NCBI GenBank assembly: GCA_938007935.1
Contig: CALLMD010000001.1
Coordinates: 210,413-274,412 of the forward strand
Direction: 5' to 3'
Source: an uncultured Hellea sp.
GTDB taxonomy: Bacteria > Pseudomonadota > Alphaproteobacteria > Caulobacterales > Maricaulaceae
Length of the DNA: 64,000 bases
Below, piece by piece: positions 44,128 to 53,654 of the stretch. The notes beneath the pieces were generated by a model that was not told the origin of the DNA, made no database searches, and saw nothing but the letters and a program-made list of their open reading frames with translations. A program made the translations under genes and the position numbers. The first letter of the stretch is position 1; every line of letters starts with the position of its first letter.

Positions 44128-44154
44128 CGGCCTAACTCTTGGGGAGAAAGGCCG
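44128..44154 (-). terminator. Terminator-like hairpin after dnaK
   Basis: CGGCCT pairs with AGGCCG around a 15-nt loop, followed on the minus strand by TTTTCATTT. It starts 25 bp after the dnaK stop. It probably limits read-through from dnaK into the glycosyltransferase and dnaJ, giving the usual excess of DnaK. Confidence 0.55.
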
Positions 44155-44178
44155 CCTTGTTTCATTTTAGAGACACGC

Positions 44179-46080
44179 TTACGCTTTATCGTCTTCGACG
44201 TCTTCAAATTCGGCGTCAACAATATCGTCATCATCATCTGATGCATCTGCGCCCGCATCATCCGCTTCGCTCGATTGATTAGCGTAAATTGCTTCACCCA
44301 TCTTCATGACAGCTTCGGTCAGCGTTTGAATTTTCTCGTTAATCGCTTCAGCGTTATCGCCTTCAGCTTCTTCGCGGACGGCTTTGACAGCATCTTCGAT
44401 ATCTTGCTTTTGCTCATCCGTTAGCGCGTCACCATGCTCTTTCACATCGCTCTCAGCTTTATGGGTCAGCGCTTCAGCTTGGTTCTTGGCTTCGGCAAGT
44501 TCGCGGCGCGCCTTATCTTCTTCGGCATTAGCTTCAGCGTCTTTGACCATCGCGTCAATATCAGCATCAGAGAGGCCGCCAGAAGCTTGGATGCGGATTT
44601 GCTGCTCTTTGCCTGTTGCATTGTCTTTGGCCGAGACATTCACAATACCATTGGCATCAATGTCGAATGTGACTTCGATTTGCGGCATGCCGCGCGGCGC
44701 AGGCGGAATACCCACCAGATCAAATTGACCGAGAAGCTTATTATCTGCCGCCATTTCGCGCTCCCCTTGGGAGACGCGGATAGTCACAGCAGACTGGTTA
44801 TCCGCCGCTGTTGAATAGACTTGAGATTTCTTGGTCGGGATTGTCGTGTTACGGTCAATCATACGCGTAAAGACGCCGCCTTCGGTTTCAATACCTAGAG
44901 ATAAAGGCGTCACATCAAGAAGCAGAACATCTTTAACGTCGCCTTGAAGAACACCGGCTTGGATTGCCGCGCCCATCGCCACAACTTCGTCAGGGTTCAC
45001 GCCTTTATGCGGCTCTTTCCCAAAGAATTTTGTCACAGCCTCTTGAACGGCTGGCATACGGGTCATACCGCCAACTAGAACGATTTCATCAATCTGGTTT
45101 GCTTTCAGGCCTGCATCAGCCAGGGCTTTCTTACACGGCGCGATTGTGCGCTTAATCAAATCACCAACAAGGTTTTCAAGCTTGGCGCGTGTCAGCTTCA
45201 TGTTCAAATGTTTCGGCCCTGACGCGTCAGCCGTAATAAAGGGTAAGTTTACTTCGTAAGTGGAGGCTGTAGAGAGCTCTTTCTTGGCTTTCTCAGCTTC
45301 TTCACGCAGACGCTGTAAAGCCAGCTTATCGCCTTTTAAGTCAATGCCAGTTTCTTTTTTGAACTCGGCATTAAAATGCTCGACGATATGCATATCGAAG
45401 TCTTCACCGCCAAGGAATGTATCGCCATTCGTTGATTTAACTTCGAAAACGCCGTCACCAATTTCCAAAATAGAGACATCGAAAGTACCGCCGCCAAGGT
45501 CATAAACCGCAATGGTTTTACCATCTTCTTTATCCATACCATAAGCTAGCGCAGCCGCTGTCGGCTCATTGATAATCCGTAGAACTTCAAGGCCTGCAAT
45601 TTTACCGGCATCTTTGGTGGCCTGACGCTGCGCGTCATTAAAATAGGCGGGAACCGTGATAACCGCTTGGGTCACAGGAGAGCCAAGGAAGTCTTCGGCG
45701 GTTTCCTTCATTTTCGTCAAAATCATCGCAGAGACTTCGGAAGGCGACATGGCTTTTCCGTCGCGGCTCTCTACATAGGCGTCTCCGCCTTTACCTTTGA
45801 CAATCTTATAAGGCACCATCTTGGCATCTTTTTTAACAGCTGGATCCGTCATGGCGCGGCCAATAAGGCGCTTAATCGCGTAATACGTATGTTCCGGGTT
45901 TGTCACCGCTTGGCGGCGCGCGGTTTGACCGATGAGGCGCTCACCGTCTTCGGTAAAGGCCACAACTGAAGGCGTTGTGCGAATACCTTCTGAATTTTCA
46001 ATGACCCGCGCTTTACCACCGTCCATAACTGCGACGCATGAGTTAGTCGTCCCAAGGTCAATACCGATAACTTTCGACAT
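44179..46080 (-). CDS. dnaK: Chaperone DnaK (Hsp70)
   Basis: A 633-residue Hsp70. The N-terminal ATPase begins [18 protein letters not shown], with [18 protein letters not shown] and the [13 protein letters not shown] motif; the substrate domain has [20 protein letters not shown] in part. The C-terminal lid ends in an acidic tail ([16 protein letters not shown]). A sigma-32-type promoter lies upstream. It refolds or holds proteins with DnaJ and GrpE; no grpE is in the window. Confidence 0.98.
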   Translation of the reverse strand: MSKVIGIDLGTTNSCVAVMDGGKARVIENSEGIRTTPSVVAFTEDGERLIGQTARRQAVTNPEHTYYAIKRLIGRAMTDPAVKKDAKMVPYKIVKGKGGDAYVESRDGKAMSPSEVSAMILTKMKETAEDFLGSPVTQAVITVPAYFNDAQRQATKDAGKIAGLEVLRIINEPTAAALAYGMDKEDGKTIAVYDLGGGTFDVSILEIGDGVFEVKSTNGDTFLGGEDFDMHIVEHFNAEFKKETGIDLKGDKLALQRLREEAEKAKKELSTASTYEVNLPFITADASGPKHLNMKLTRAKLENLVGDLIKRTIAPCKKALADAGLKANQIDEIVLVGGMTRMPAVQEAVTKFFGKEPHKGVNPDEVVAMGAAIQAGVLQGDVKDVLLLDVTPLSLGIETEGGVFTRMIDRNTTIPTKKSQVYSTAADNQSAVTIRVSQGEREMAADNKLLGQFDLVGIPPAPRGMPQIEVTFDIDANGIVNVSAKDNATGKEQQIRIQASGGLSDADIDAMVKDAEANAEEDKARRELAEAKNQAEALTHKAESDVKEHGDALTDEQKQDIEDAVKAVREEAEGDNAEAINEKIQTLTEAVMKMGEAIYANQSSEADDAGADASDDDDDIVDAEFEDVEDDKA

Positions 46081-46168
46081 TGGTTTTCTCCGTTTTTATG
46101 GGCCTTATAAAGCGCCCTAAGTGTTTCAAAACTGTTGGAAAACCCGAAACGGGCTTCCGTTGTCTGGG

Positions 46169-46196
46169 ATATGGGGGGGATTTTTGAGGCTTCAAG
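46169..46196 (-). promoter_or_regulatory. Sigma-32-type heat-shock promoter of dnaK
   Basis: On the minus strand CTTGAA (46191-46196), then 14 nt, then CCCCATAT (46169-46176). This fits the sigma-32 consensus CTTGAA-N13/14-CCCCATnT. It lies about 90 bp before the dnaK ATG at 46080. No CIRCE inverted repeat was found. Confidence 0.8.
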
Positions 46197-46249
46197 GGTT
46201 TTAAGGCAAAAAGAGTCACTTTTTTGTGTTCTTAAGCCCTTATTTTAGA

Positions 46250-46879
46250 TCAAGCGAAGGTCACCTCTGAAACATCCCTGTAATGACCTATTTTCCCTTT
46301 CACAAACGCATTAAACGCAATCACATGACGTGGCTTAGACGACCCGTTACTTTCAACCATATGATTTATGTCCGATGGGAATAATAAAACCTCCCCTGTC
46401 TTGGGCGTCACAATATTTGTGGGCGTATTGTATAGGTTATGTCGATCGCTCTCAGGATTGAGCTCAATACGCCGATAAGCCGTGTACCTATCAAAAAACA
46501 ACCGAGAGGGCGGCTCGGGAAGCTCATCATAATAAAGAGATCCTGAAACAATTGAATTGGAATGTGAGTGGGCGTGCATACCCACACCAGGGGGATTCAT
46601 AAGGCCCCATGATTGAGTCACTTCTATTTTTTGAGTAATACCCATAACTTTCTGAGCATAAATATCGAGCGATTCTTGGATGGCCTCCGCGACAGATTTC
46701 AGCGCCTCATGCTGAAAAATATACAAATCTTCTGTTATAAAATTTGTTCGATTTTGAATCATCTTCAGATCTTTAATATATTTGACCTGTTTTTCGCTTA
46801 TGGCATGACTGACATTTGCGCGCATATATGGCGTCGCAAATAATGGTTGAATATCAACGTCTGTGACTGTCACTGACAT
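46250..46879 (-). CDS. Putative 2OG-Fe(II) oxygenase-like protein
   Basis: A 209-residue protein of the family typically annotated as putative 2-oxoglutarate/Fe(II) oxygenase (TIGR02466-like). The double-stranded beta-helix signs are MHAHSHSNSIVSGSLYYD, GEVLLFPSDINHMV and RHVIAFNAFVKG, giving His ... His ... Arg positions for iron and 2OG. The start QPLFATPYMRANV is also typical. The substrate is not known. It is on its own, divergent from alkB by 138 bp. Confidence 0.72.
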   Translation of the reverse strand: MSVTVTDVDIQPLFATPYMRANVSHAISEKQVKYIKDLKMIQNRTNFITEDLYIFQHEALKSVAEAIQESLDIYAQKVMGITQKIEVTQSWGLMNPPGVGMHAHSHSNSIVSGSLYYDELPEPPSRLFFDRYTAYRRIELNPESDRHNLYNTPTNIVTPKTGEVLLFPSDINHMVESNGSSKPRHVIAFNAFVKGKIGHYRDVSEVTFA

Positions 46880-47017
46880 ATCCCCCTCCTCAATCTTGGC
46901 CTATGACCTAAGATTTATTTTCCCCTATAAGGCTTCTAAATAACGTCTTTCATTATATGAGTCTAGAAAGTTCATTGCTATCTAGAGTCCGGCGGTTTTG
47001 CGTGTTACCTCATAACT

Positions 47018-47638
47018 ATGTCTGAATTTCCCCAAGGCTTTGCGCATTTTCCGCTCTATTTTTCGCCCGCTGAGCAGCAAACCTTAATCAGCGCGGTTAA
47101 GGCGGGTGTGGCGCAAGCCCCCTTTTACCAACCCACCATGCCGCGTACAGGCACGCCGCTCTCTGTGGTCATGAGTAATTTCGGGGAGCTAGGCTGGGTG
47201 ACGGACAAAGATAAAGGCTATCGCTATGAGGCCGTTCATCCCAAAAACGGCAAGCCCTGGCCCGTCATGCCAGAGATTTTGCTAAAGTTGTGGGACGAAG
47301 TGAGCGCTTACCCCGCCCCGCCCGAAGCTTGCTTGATTAATTGGTATCACAAAGAAAAAACCAGCATGGGCATGCATGTCGATTTAGATGAGCATGAGCT
47401 ACGCGCCCCTGTGGTCTCAGTCTCGCTCGGCGACCCCGCCATGTTCCGCATAGGCGGCCCCAAACGCGGCGGCCCCACGCAAGGCATTAAGCTCTATTCA
47501 GGGGACGTGGTTGTCCTCGCGGGTAAGGCGCGCCTGTGTTATCACGGCGTGAGCAAAATCTTCTTCGGCGAAAGCGCCCTCGTCCCGAGGGGCGGACGTA
47601 TTAACCTGACCATGCGGCGCGTGAATGAGGTGGGGTAG
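47018..47638 (+). CDS. alkB: Alpha-ketoglutarate-dependent DNA dioxygenase AlkB
   Basis: A 206-residue 2OG/Fe(II) enzyme that repairs 1-methyladenine and 3-methylcytosine. Iron ligands are His120 and Asp122 in MGMHVDLDE and His176 in CYHGVS; the 2OG-binding Arg pair is in GGRINLTMRR. INWYHKEKTSMG carries the nucleotide-recognition tyrosine region. Length matches E. coli AlkB (216). No ada gene is adjacent. Confidence 0.95.
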   Translation: MSEFPQGFAHFPLYFSPAEQQTLISAVKAGVAQAPFYQPTMPRTGTPLSVVMSNFGELGWVTDKDKGYRYEAVHPKNGKPWPVMPEILLKLWDEVSAYPAPPEACLINWYHKEKTSMGMHVDLDEHELRAPVVSVSLGDPAMFRIGGPKRGGPTQGIKLYSGDVVVLAGKARLCYHGVSKIFFGESALVPRGGRINLTMRRVNEVG

Positions 47639-47768
47639 GTCGCTCTAACGAGCCAAAAGAGTGAAGTATTATTTCTTTATAACTGGAAGATAGCAGAGCA
47701 TGTAATTTAAAATTGCTAAAACTTGTGTTTATAGTATCCAATATGGATAATCAAAATTAGAGAAACTT

Positions 47769-48266
47769 GTGAAGCCATCAATTACTTTGATATTAGGAAT
47801 TTCGGCAATACTATTGTCAAATAATACCATGGCCCATCCACATGGACAGATACCAATTCCACTAGAAGAACAAGAAAAGCCAAATGCGACGACCGCAACT
47901 TTGCGTATTGGTGCCATACCCTTAATACCAGCAAAGGCGCGACGAAGTGGATTTTGTTGTATGGTTTATGATGTAACCGCCGATGGTATACCCGAAAATA
48001 TCTCCACATCCTTTTGTACAAATCCAAAGTTTAGAAAAATATCAATTCATACTTTAAAACAATGGCGATTTAATCCAGCCATATTAAACGGTGTAAACAT
48101 CAGAGCAACTAATCAATCGAGTACAGTAATTTATCGTCTTAATAACAGAAGAGGTCAGTTTATTCCTGATCGAAAGAAACTCATGGTCCATAATGGAGAC
48201 ATAGAATTTTCTAGAAACACAAGCGATTCCTTGCATGAACGTGTTTGTATCAATGGTGAAAGATAA
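47769..48266 (+). CDS. Periplasmic TonB_C-like domain protein, copy 1
   Basis: A 165-residue exported protein: signal peptide (about 1-22, NNTMA) then a region like the TonB C-terminal domain with SGFCCMVYDVTADGIPENIS, then FCTNPKF and the helix-strand pattern LKQWRFNPAILNGVNIRA. No Pro-rich spacer or anchor is present, so it is not a complete TonB. A Cys-Cys pair and a third Cys (FC) may form a disulfide. It shares this layout with the next gene. GTG start; its TAA overlaps the next ATG by one base. Confidence 0.7.
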   Translation: MKPSITLILGISAILLSNNTMAHPHGQIPIPLEEQEKPNATTATLRIGAIPLIPAKARRSGFCCMVYDVTADGIPENISTSFCTNPKFRKISIHTLKQWRFNPAILNGVNIRATNQSSTVIYRLNNRRGQFIPDRKKLMVHNGDIEFSRNTSDSLHERVCINGER

Positions 48267-48763
48267 TGTTTTTTGTAAAAAAAATCTTTATCACCATAAC
48301 TTTAGCGTTTTCTATAATCTCTGTTTCTATCCCCGCATTTGCACAAACTAACTATTGGGATCCTCGTCCAATTCCTGAAGATGAGCAAAAACAGCCCAAA
48401 GTCAATTTAGCTACAACTCGAATAATAGCTCCTCCAAAAATGCCCGCTACAGCAAAAGAAAGCGGATTTTGTTGTATGATATATGATGTTACGGACAAAG
48501 GACTACCAGATAAAGTGAATGCAACTTTTTGTAGTGCAAAAATGTTTAAAGAGCCCTCAATTGAATCCGTAAAAAAGTGGAGGTTCAATCCTGCTATATC
48601 AAATGGCAAAAACACTCGAGCATATAACCAATTTAAACTAATATCATTTCGCTTAACCAATCCAGACGGTTCCATTATTCCTGACAGCAATCGTCTTATT
48701 TTAAACAATGGAACTATAGATTTTTCATCTAAGCACCTTTGTCATGCATTGAATGTTTCTTAA
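48266..48763 (+). CDS. Periplasmic TonB_C-like domain protein, copy 2
   Basis: A 165-residue paralogue of the preceding gene: signal peptide (about 1-26, IPAFA), the same SGFCCMIYDVTDKGLPDKVN block, then FCSAKMF and VKKWRFNPAISNGKNTRAYN. The tandem pair arose by duplication and has diverged to about half identity by eye. Translational coupling (TAATG) suggests equal expression and possibly a heterodimer. Function unknown; TonB_C folds bind peptides or outer-membrane receptors. Confidence 0.7.
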   Translation: MFFVKKIFITITLAFSIISVSIPAFAQTNYWDPRPIPEDEQKQPKVNLATTRIIAPPKMPATAKESGFCCMIYDVTDKGLPDKVNATFCSAKMFKEPSIESVKKWRFNPAISNGKNTRAYNQFKLISFRLTNPDGSIIPDSNRLILNNGTIDFSSKHLCHALNVS

Positions 48764-48798
48764 GCCCTGCGATTTCTTTAAGCGTTGGACATATATCC

Positions 48799-49044
48799 AT
48801 GACCATCACCCTTTATGACACACTCGGCATTATCGGCGTTGTTATTATCCTTATCGCTTATTTTGCTTTGCAGATTGAAAAGCTATCCGTGCAGGATTGG
48901 CGTTATTCGGCGATGAATGCTTTTGGGGCCCTGCTTATTCTGATTTCGCTTGTCTTTAGTTTTAATCTGGCATCCTTCATCATCGAAATTGCATGGCTAG
49001 CCATCAGTTTATTTGGACTCTTTCGGGCTTTTCAAACGCGCTAG
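48799..49044 (+). CDS. CBU_0592-like small membrane protein
   Basis: An 81-residue protein with three membrane spans (about 9-27, 39-55 and 58-76). The pattern TLYDTLGIIGVVIILIAYFA and SYSAMNAFGALLILISL-like sequence is typical of the CBU_0592 family of unknown role. The ATG at 48799 fits the family start; an in-frame upstream start at 48739 lies inside the preceding TonB_C-like gene. Probable inner-membrane protein. Confidence 0.75.
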   Translation: MTITLYDTLGIIGVVIILIAYFALQIEKLSVQDWRYSAMNAFGALLILISLVFSFNLASFIIEIAWLAISLFGLFRAFQTR

Positions 49045-49082
49045 GCCCGTTTAACAATGCGCTTCATTTAAAAGAGGCCTTT

Positions 49083-50342
49083 ATGTCCCATATTTTCATG
49101 CCCCTGACCTTGCCCAATGGGCAGATCATTCCCAACCGTCTGTGTAAGGCCGCAATGGAAGAGAATATGGCAGAGGCGGGCCAAGTGCCGGGTAAGGCTT
49201 TGGTCAATCTCTATCAGCAATGGGCCGATGGCGGCGTCGGGATTATCTTAACCGGTAATGTCATGGTCGCCCCTGACGCTATGACGGGGCCGGGCGGGGT
49301 TTATCTGGGTGCAGAAACATTGGCGCAGGGCGATAATAAAACGCGGTTTCAGACATGGGCCAAGGCCGGTAAATCAGGCGGGGCAAAGCTCTATATGCAA
49401 ATCAGCCATCCGGGCCGTCAGATATATGCGACCCAAGGCACAGAGCCTGTCTCGGCCTCGGCCACCAAGGTCACAATGGAAGGCCCTGCCGAAAAAATGT
49501 TTACCCAAGCGCGGGCGTTATCGGGGGATGAAATACGAGGCATTATTAAACGCTTTGCAGATACGGCCCACGCGGCTGAAATGAGCGGCTTTGACGGCGT
49601 ACAGGTTCATGCTGCCCATGGATATTTACTGGCGCAGTTTTTATCTCCCCTCACAAACCTTCGTGATGATGAATGGGGCGGGCCTTTGGAAAACCGCGCC
49701 AAGCTTTTGCTCCAAGTGGTGCGCGAAATAAGAGCCCGCGTCGACCCAGATTTCGGGGTGGCGGTTAAACTTAATTCCGCCGACTTTCAGCGCGGCGGAT
49801 TTGATATTGATGACGCGAAACAAGTCGTCGATTGGCTTAACGGCGAAGATGTCGACTTTGTTGAGCTGTCTGGCGGGAGTTATGAGAGCGCGGCGATGAT
49901 GGGCATGGCCGAAGATGGCCGCGCCCAAAGCACGATTGAGCGTGAAATGTATTTCCTAGAATTTGCCAAAGACATTGGCGCGGCGGCGAACATGCCGCTT
50001 ATGGTAACAGGGGGCGTGACCAAGCGCGAAACTGCCGAGCAGGCTTTGGCCGAGGGTGATGTGGCCATGATCGGTATTGCGCGGGCTATGGGCTATAATC
50101 CCAATATCCCCAATGACTGGAAGGCGGGCACTAATCTACATGTCCCCCTTCCCGTTGTTACATGGAAAAATGATCTCTTAAAAGGTCTGGCCAATATGGC
50201 GATGACGAAAATGAATCTCTACCGCATGGGGGATGGGCTACCCCCCAAAACCGCGCCGCGTCCGCTGATCTCGACCATCAAGCAACAACTTAAACAAAGC
50301 GCGCAAACAAAACGCTATAAGACATGGTTGGCGGAGCGTTAA
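49083..50342 (+). CDS. NADH:flavin oxidoreductase, old yellow enzyme family
   Basis: A 419-residue flavin-dependent TIM-barrel reductase. Seen: MPLTLPNGQIIPNRLCKAAMEENMAE in two parts, LYMQISHPGRQ, GVQVHAAHGYLLAQFLSPL (substrate His residues and Tyr), and FMN-binding MVTGGVTKRETAE with MIGIARAM. Such enzymes reduce alpha,beta-unsaturated carbonyls or 2,4-dienoyl-CoA. The ATG at 49083 is preferred; an upstream start would extend through the CBU_0592-like gene. Confidence 0.9.
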   Translation: MSHIFMPLTLPNGQIIPNRLCKAAMEENMAEAGQVPGKALVNLYQQWADGGVGIILTGNVMVAPDAMTGPGGVYLGAETLAQGDNKTRFQTWAKAGKSGGAKLYMQISHPGRQIYATQGTEPVSASATKVTMEGPAEKMFTQARALSGDEIRGIIKRFADTAHAAEMSGFDGVQVHAAHGYLLAQFLSPLTNLRDDEWGGPLENRAKLLLQVVREIRARVDPDFGVAVKLNSADFQRGGFDIDDAKQVVDWLNGEDVDFVELSGGSYESAAMMGMAEDGRAQSTIEREMYFLEFAKDIGAAANMPLMVTGGVTKRETAEQALAEGDVAMIGIARAMGYNPNIPNDWKAGTNLHVPLPVVTWKNDLLKGLANMAMTKMNLYRMGDGLPPKTAPRPLISTIKQQLKQSAQTKRYKTWLAER

Positions 50343-50350
50343 ACCGCCGC

Positions 50351-51856
50351 TTAATTTTGACTTATGCGTTTCAAAGCATTTTTTGCATAGGCCCGTGTTT
50401 GCCGTGACCTCGACCATACACGCGCCTTCTCAAGCAAAGGGCGGGCGCTTTCTAGTTTTCCTGCCTTCATAAGTGTGTCCGCTAAAACTAAATTTGAATC
50501 TATAAAATTACGGTCACGAAAATAATAGCTACATTCCTGAGCCGAATATATCGCTTGCTTAGACAGCTCATCATTTGCCGCCGCATATGTAGACACATAC
50601 TCAAAATGAGCTGTCATATTTTTGGGGTTAGCGCGCATCGCCTTCTTAAAATAAGACCTAGCCTCTTTTATCACGCTATAAGTTTGCGGGGCCTCTTTAA
50701 ATTTATAAATATTAAGCTGAATCAGACCGGCTATATGAAGAATCCGGCTATCATCTGGTGCAAGGGCTAAAGCTTTTGTGATTTCTGCAATCGCCCGATC
50801 ATGGTCTTTACGCTCCGATGCGAGCTGGGCACGTGAAGCCGAAATTTGTGCTGAAGGCCCATCAGCCTCATCGGCTCTCGCATAGTATTTCTCGGCAAGT
50901 TCTTGCTGCATCGTCCCTTTTCGAAAACGTCTCACCGCTTCACCACGATGAAACTCAGATTCACCTTTTGTGAGTTTTCGAGACACAATATTTGGAACAC
51001 TAAACCCGCCATTAAAGTTCATCGTAAGATATAAATATTTATTTTTCTTGTGATAAGCTTTGAGTAAATCACCAAAAGCCTCTGGGCTCATACCAAAACT
51101 TTGTTCAAATAAATCTGCTGGCACATCATGCTCGTTAAGCCTCTTGAGATAGGCTCTCATCTTTTCAGGATAACCCTCAGTCGAACTTATATAATGTACC
51201 GCGAGCCAGCTTTGCGCATAAAAAATAGCGCGGGCATGCGAGGTCGTTCGCTTATTGTTATTTTTATACGGATAAGACCTGATAGATTTAAGAAGGACAT
51301 CCATAGGAAACCATTTTATTTGCCCTAAAGCTCTGGCGCGGTTTTGACTGGGCAGGCCCAATTTAACGCGTCCATCTTGCCTGACTTCAAAGGTTGATAA
51401 ATATTCAGCATAGCCTTCATTATACCAACGCGGATATACATTATTAGAATAGGCAGAAATAATGTGATGTGTGTATTCATGATAAGCAATTTGATGCGCG
51501 GGACTTTTCTGTGAAAAACCGCCCTTCACATTTAAAACAAAAACTGGCCCTTCGCGGTTTGTTGTATAAACACCCGCCGCGCCTACATTTCCTGTGATGT
51601 CCGTAATCGCTTTAGACGATTTGACCCCATAAATTTTCACGGGAATCACTTCGGGCTCTGGATCCACCCCCATAAGCTTAAATAGAACAAGTCGGTACTC
51701 TTCCAATTCCGTGATGATGGCCTTCGCTCTATTTTCGCTAACATCTCCAACGAAAATGAAATTTTCAGACTTAGCTTCCGACCAAGCAGCAAGTGCATTG
51801 ACGCCCGTTAGCCCCCATATAACTAGAGTTAGAATTGCATAACGGATAAATAGCAT
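50351..51856 (-). CDS. Exported HEYTHH gluzincin-like peptidase with TPR-like repeats
   Basis: A 501-residue exported protein (signal peptide about 1-24). A zinc-peptidase-like site, AYHEYTHHIISAY (HExxH, about residues 125-137), is followed by WYNEGYAEYLSTF with the third Glu ligand, as in gluzincins. A C-terminal region (about 315-495) has TPR-like helical pairs, e.g. ALAPDDSRILHIAGLIQLN. It probably cleaves periplasmic or surface substrates. Single transcription unit between the OYE gene and dapF. Confidence 0.75.
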   Translation of the reverse strand: MLFIRYAILTLVIWGLTGVNALAAWSEAKSENFIFVGDVSENRAKAIITELEEYRLVLFKLMGVDPEPEVIPVKIYGVKSSKAITDITGNVGAAGVYTTNREGPVFVLNVKGGFSQKSPAHQIAYHEYTHHIISAYSNNVYPRWYNEGYAEYLSTFEVRQDGRVKLGLPSQNRARALGQIKWFPMDVLLKSIRSYPYKNNNKRTTSHARAIFYAQSWLAVHYISSTEGYPEKMRAYLKRLNEHDVPADLFEQSFGMSPEAFGDLLKAYHKKNKYLYLTMNFNGGFSVPNIVSRKLTKGESEFHRGEAVRRFRKGTMQQELAEKYYARADEADGPSAQISASRAQLASERKDHDRAIAEITKALALAPDDSRILHIAGLIQLNIYKFKEAPQTYSVIKEARSYFKKAMRANPKNMTAHFEYVSTYAAANDELSKQAIYSAQECSYYFRDRNFIDSNLVLADTLMKAGKLESARPLLEKARVWSRSRQTRAYAKNALKRISQN

Positions 51857-51949
51857 CCTTACTTCATTTAAGTATAGAAGATAATTGTCAACACGTCTCT
51901 TCAGATAACTTAACTAGCACAAATGGTGATTACGCATTATGTTAAAGCC

Positions 51950-52789
51950 ATGAGATTTTTAATTATGAACGGCGCGGGCAACCGCTTTGCAGTCTTTGAT
52001 GCGCGCGATGAGCCGGGCTTTGTCATTGCCGAGAAAAAGGTGAAAACCATTTGCGCGCCGGGCTCCTCTGTTATGGGGGAGAAAGGCGCGGATCAGCTTA
52101 TTATAATGCGCGCGCCGAAGTCATCAGGCGCGGACGTCTTTATGGAAATTTGGAACCAGCAAGGGTTTCAAGTCGATGCTTGCGGTAATGCCACGCGCTG
52201 TATCGCCTGGCTTTATATGCGCGATGCGGGCGTCACCTCTATGGTGGTTGAGACAAATGCGGGCTTGCTGCTCTGCGCGGATGCGGGGGAGAAACAAATC
52301 GCCGTAGATATGGGCCCGCCCAAATTAGAGTGGCAACAAATCCCGCTCAAAGAAGTCATGCATACCCATCATGTTGACGTCAAAGTCGGGCCGATTGATA
52401 ATCCCGTTTTGCATAATCCCGGCGCGGTTAATATGGGTAACCCCCATTGCGTGTTCTTTGTCGAAGATTTCGAAAAAGCCAAACCCGATAAAGTGGGCCC
52501 GATGATTGAATTTCATCCTCTCTTTCCAGAGCAAGTGAATGTCGGCTTTGCTATTGTTGAAAGTAAAGACAAAATCCGTCTCAAGGTTTGGGAGCGCGGC
52601 GTGGGTATGACGCTAGCATGCGGTACTGGGGCTTGCGCGGCCGTTGTCGCGGCCGTGCGCCAAAAACGCAGTCACCGTAAGGTCGAGGTCGAAGTTGACG
52701 GCGGCACGCTCTTTATTGAATGGCGCGAGTCAGATGATCACGTTATTATGACAGGGCCTGTAGAGCTTGAGAGCGAAGGCATCATTTAA
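51950..52789 (+). CDS. dapF: Diaminopimelate epimerase
   Basis: A 279-residue enzyme converting LL- to meso-diaminopimelate for lysine and peptidoglycan. The two catalytic Cys are in VDACGNATRC and LACGTGACA; NMGNPHCVFF and GNRFAVFDAR are typical. ATG at 51950 gives the conserved MRFLIMNGAGN start; an in-frame start 27 bases earlier is less likely. Its end overlaps the convergent methyltransferase by 8 bases. Confidence 0.95.
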   Translation: MRFLIMNGAGNRFAVFDARDEPGFVIAEKKVKTICAPGSSVMGEKGADQLIIMRAPKSSGADVFMEIWNQQGFQVDACGNATRCIAWLYMRDAGVTSMVVETNAGLLLCADAGEKQIAVDMGPPKLEWQQIPLKEVMHTHHVDVKVGPIDNPVLHNPGAVNMGNPHCVFFVEDFEKAKPDKVGPMIEFHPLFPEQVNVGFAIVESKDKIRLKVWERGVGMTLACGTGACAAVVAAVRQKRSHRKVEVEVDGGTLFIEWRESDDHVIMTGPVELESEGII

Positions 52790-53588
52790 GGTTCGCGATG
52801 ACGAGATCTTGCAAACTATAGGGGCTATCGGGCCGCGCCCATTGCCCCTGCTCAATCTTGGTAATTGCCAGCCCGCATTTTTCATAAAGCGAGGTCACAT
52901 AATCAAGATCAAAGGCGATGGCCGCTTCTGGATTTGATTTCACCGTTGTTTGGCTCACTGGGTCTAAATCATATTTAAAATTTAAGACAGGGTGGCTGCT
53001 TTGGCGCGAGACTTCATCAAGTAAAAACCAGGTGATAAGCGCTTTACCATCTGGCCTTAAAACACGAGAAATTTCCGCCAGATAATTTTCCACGTCGTTT
53101 GCAAACATATGGGTAAAAACAGAAGTCAAGAAAACACGGTCAAAACTATTATCTGGAAAGGGAAATTTATAATCCGAAGCCGCAACTGTGCCTGATTCAT
53201 TATAGCGCTGATTAAACACATCGGCGTGGATGAATTCAAATTTATCCAGCCCCGCATATTCACGCTGACACCACGATATACCTGAGCGCACAATATCAAA
53301 GCCGCGATAACGCCCGCTGTTGAAAAAACCGATAAGCGGCCGCGCCATACGGCCTTGACCGCAGCCAACATCCAAAACATCCATATCGGGCGTTAGGCCG
53401 TGGCGCTTTAATGTATTAAAAAAATTATCTCCAACAGAGATGAAATCCCCGCCGCCAATAAAGGTGTTTCGTCGCGGGGGAACGCGGGGCGCAGTCGGCC
53501 CTTGCAAGACATCTTGCGCGGCATAGCCAAGCCATTTCAACTTCGTCCTGACAGCTAGCGGAACTATTTTTTTAACGATGCGCAACAT
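52782..53588 (-). CDS. Class I SAM-dependent methyltransferase
   Basis: A 268-residue methyltransferase. The SAM-binding motif I is VLDVGCGQGRMARPL (about residues 70-84), followed by FPDNSFDRVFLTSVFTHM and VLRPDGKALITWF, characteristic of the type 11/UbiE-like group. Substrate unknown. ATG at 53588 is used; a TTG at 53606 would lie only two bases after GGAG. A short hydrophobic/basic N-terminus (IVKKIVPLAVRTKLKW) may contact membrane. Convergent with dapF; mtaB starts 66 bp away on the other strand. Confidence 0.85.
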   Translation of the reverse strand: MLRIVKKIVPLAVRTKLKWLGYAAQDVLQGPTAPRVPPRRNTFIGGGDFISVGDNFFNTLKRHGLTPDMDVLDVGCGQGRMARPLIGFFNSGRYRGFDIVRSGISWCQREYAGLDKFEFIHADVFNQRYNESGTVAASDYKFPFPDNSFDRVFLTSVFTHMFANDVENYLAEISRVLRPDGKALITWFLLDEVSRQSSHPVLNFKYDLDPVSQTTVKSNPEAAIAFDLDYVTSLYEKCGLAITKIEQGQWARPDSPYSLQDLVIANLK

Positions 53589-53654
53589 AGCTCGGCGGCA
53601 TAACAATACTCCTCATACTTGACCAGAGATATAATAAAGACCACATAGCCGTGC

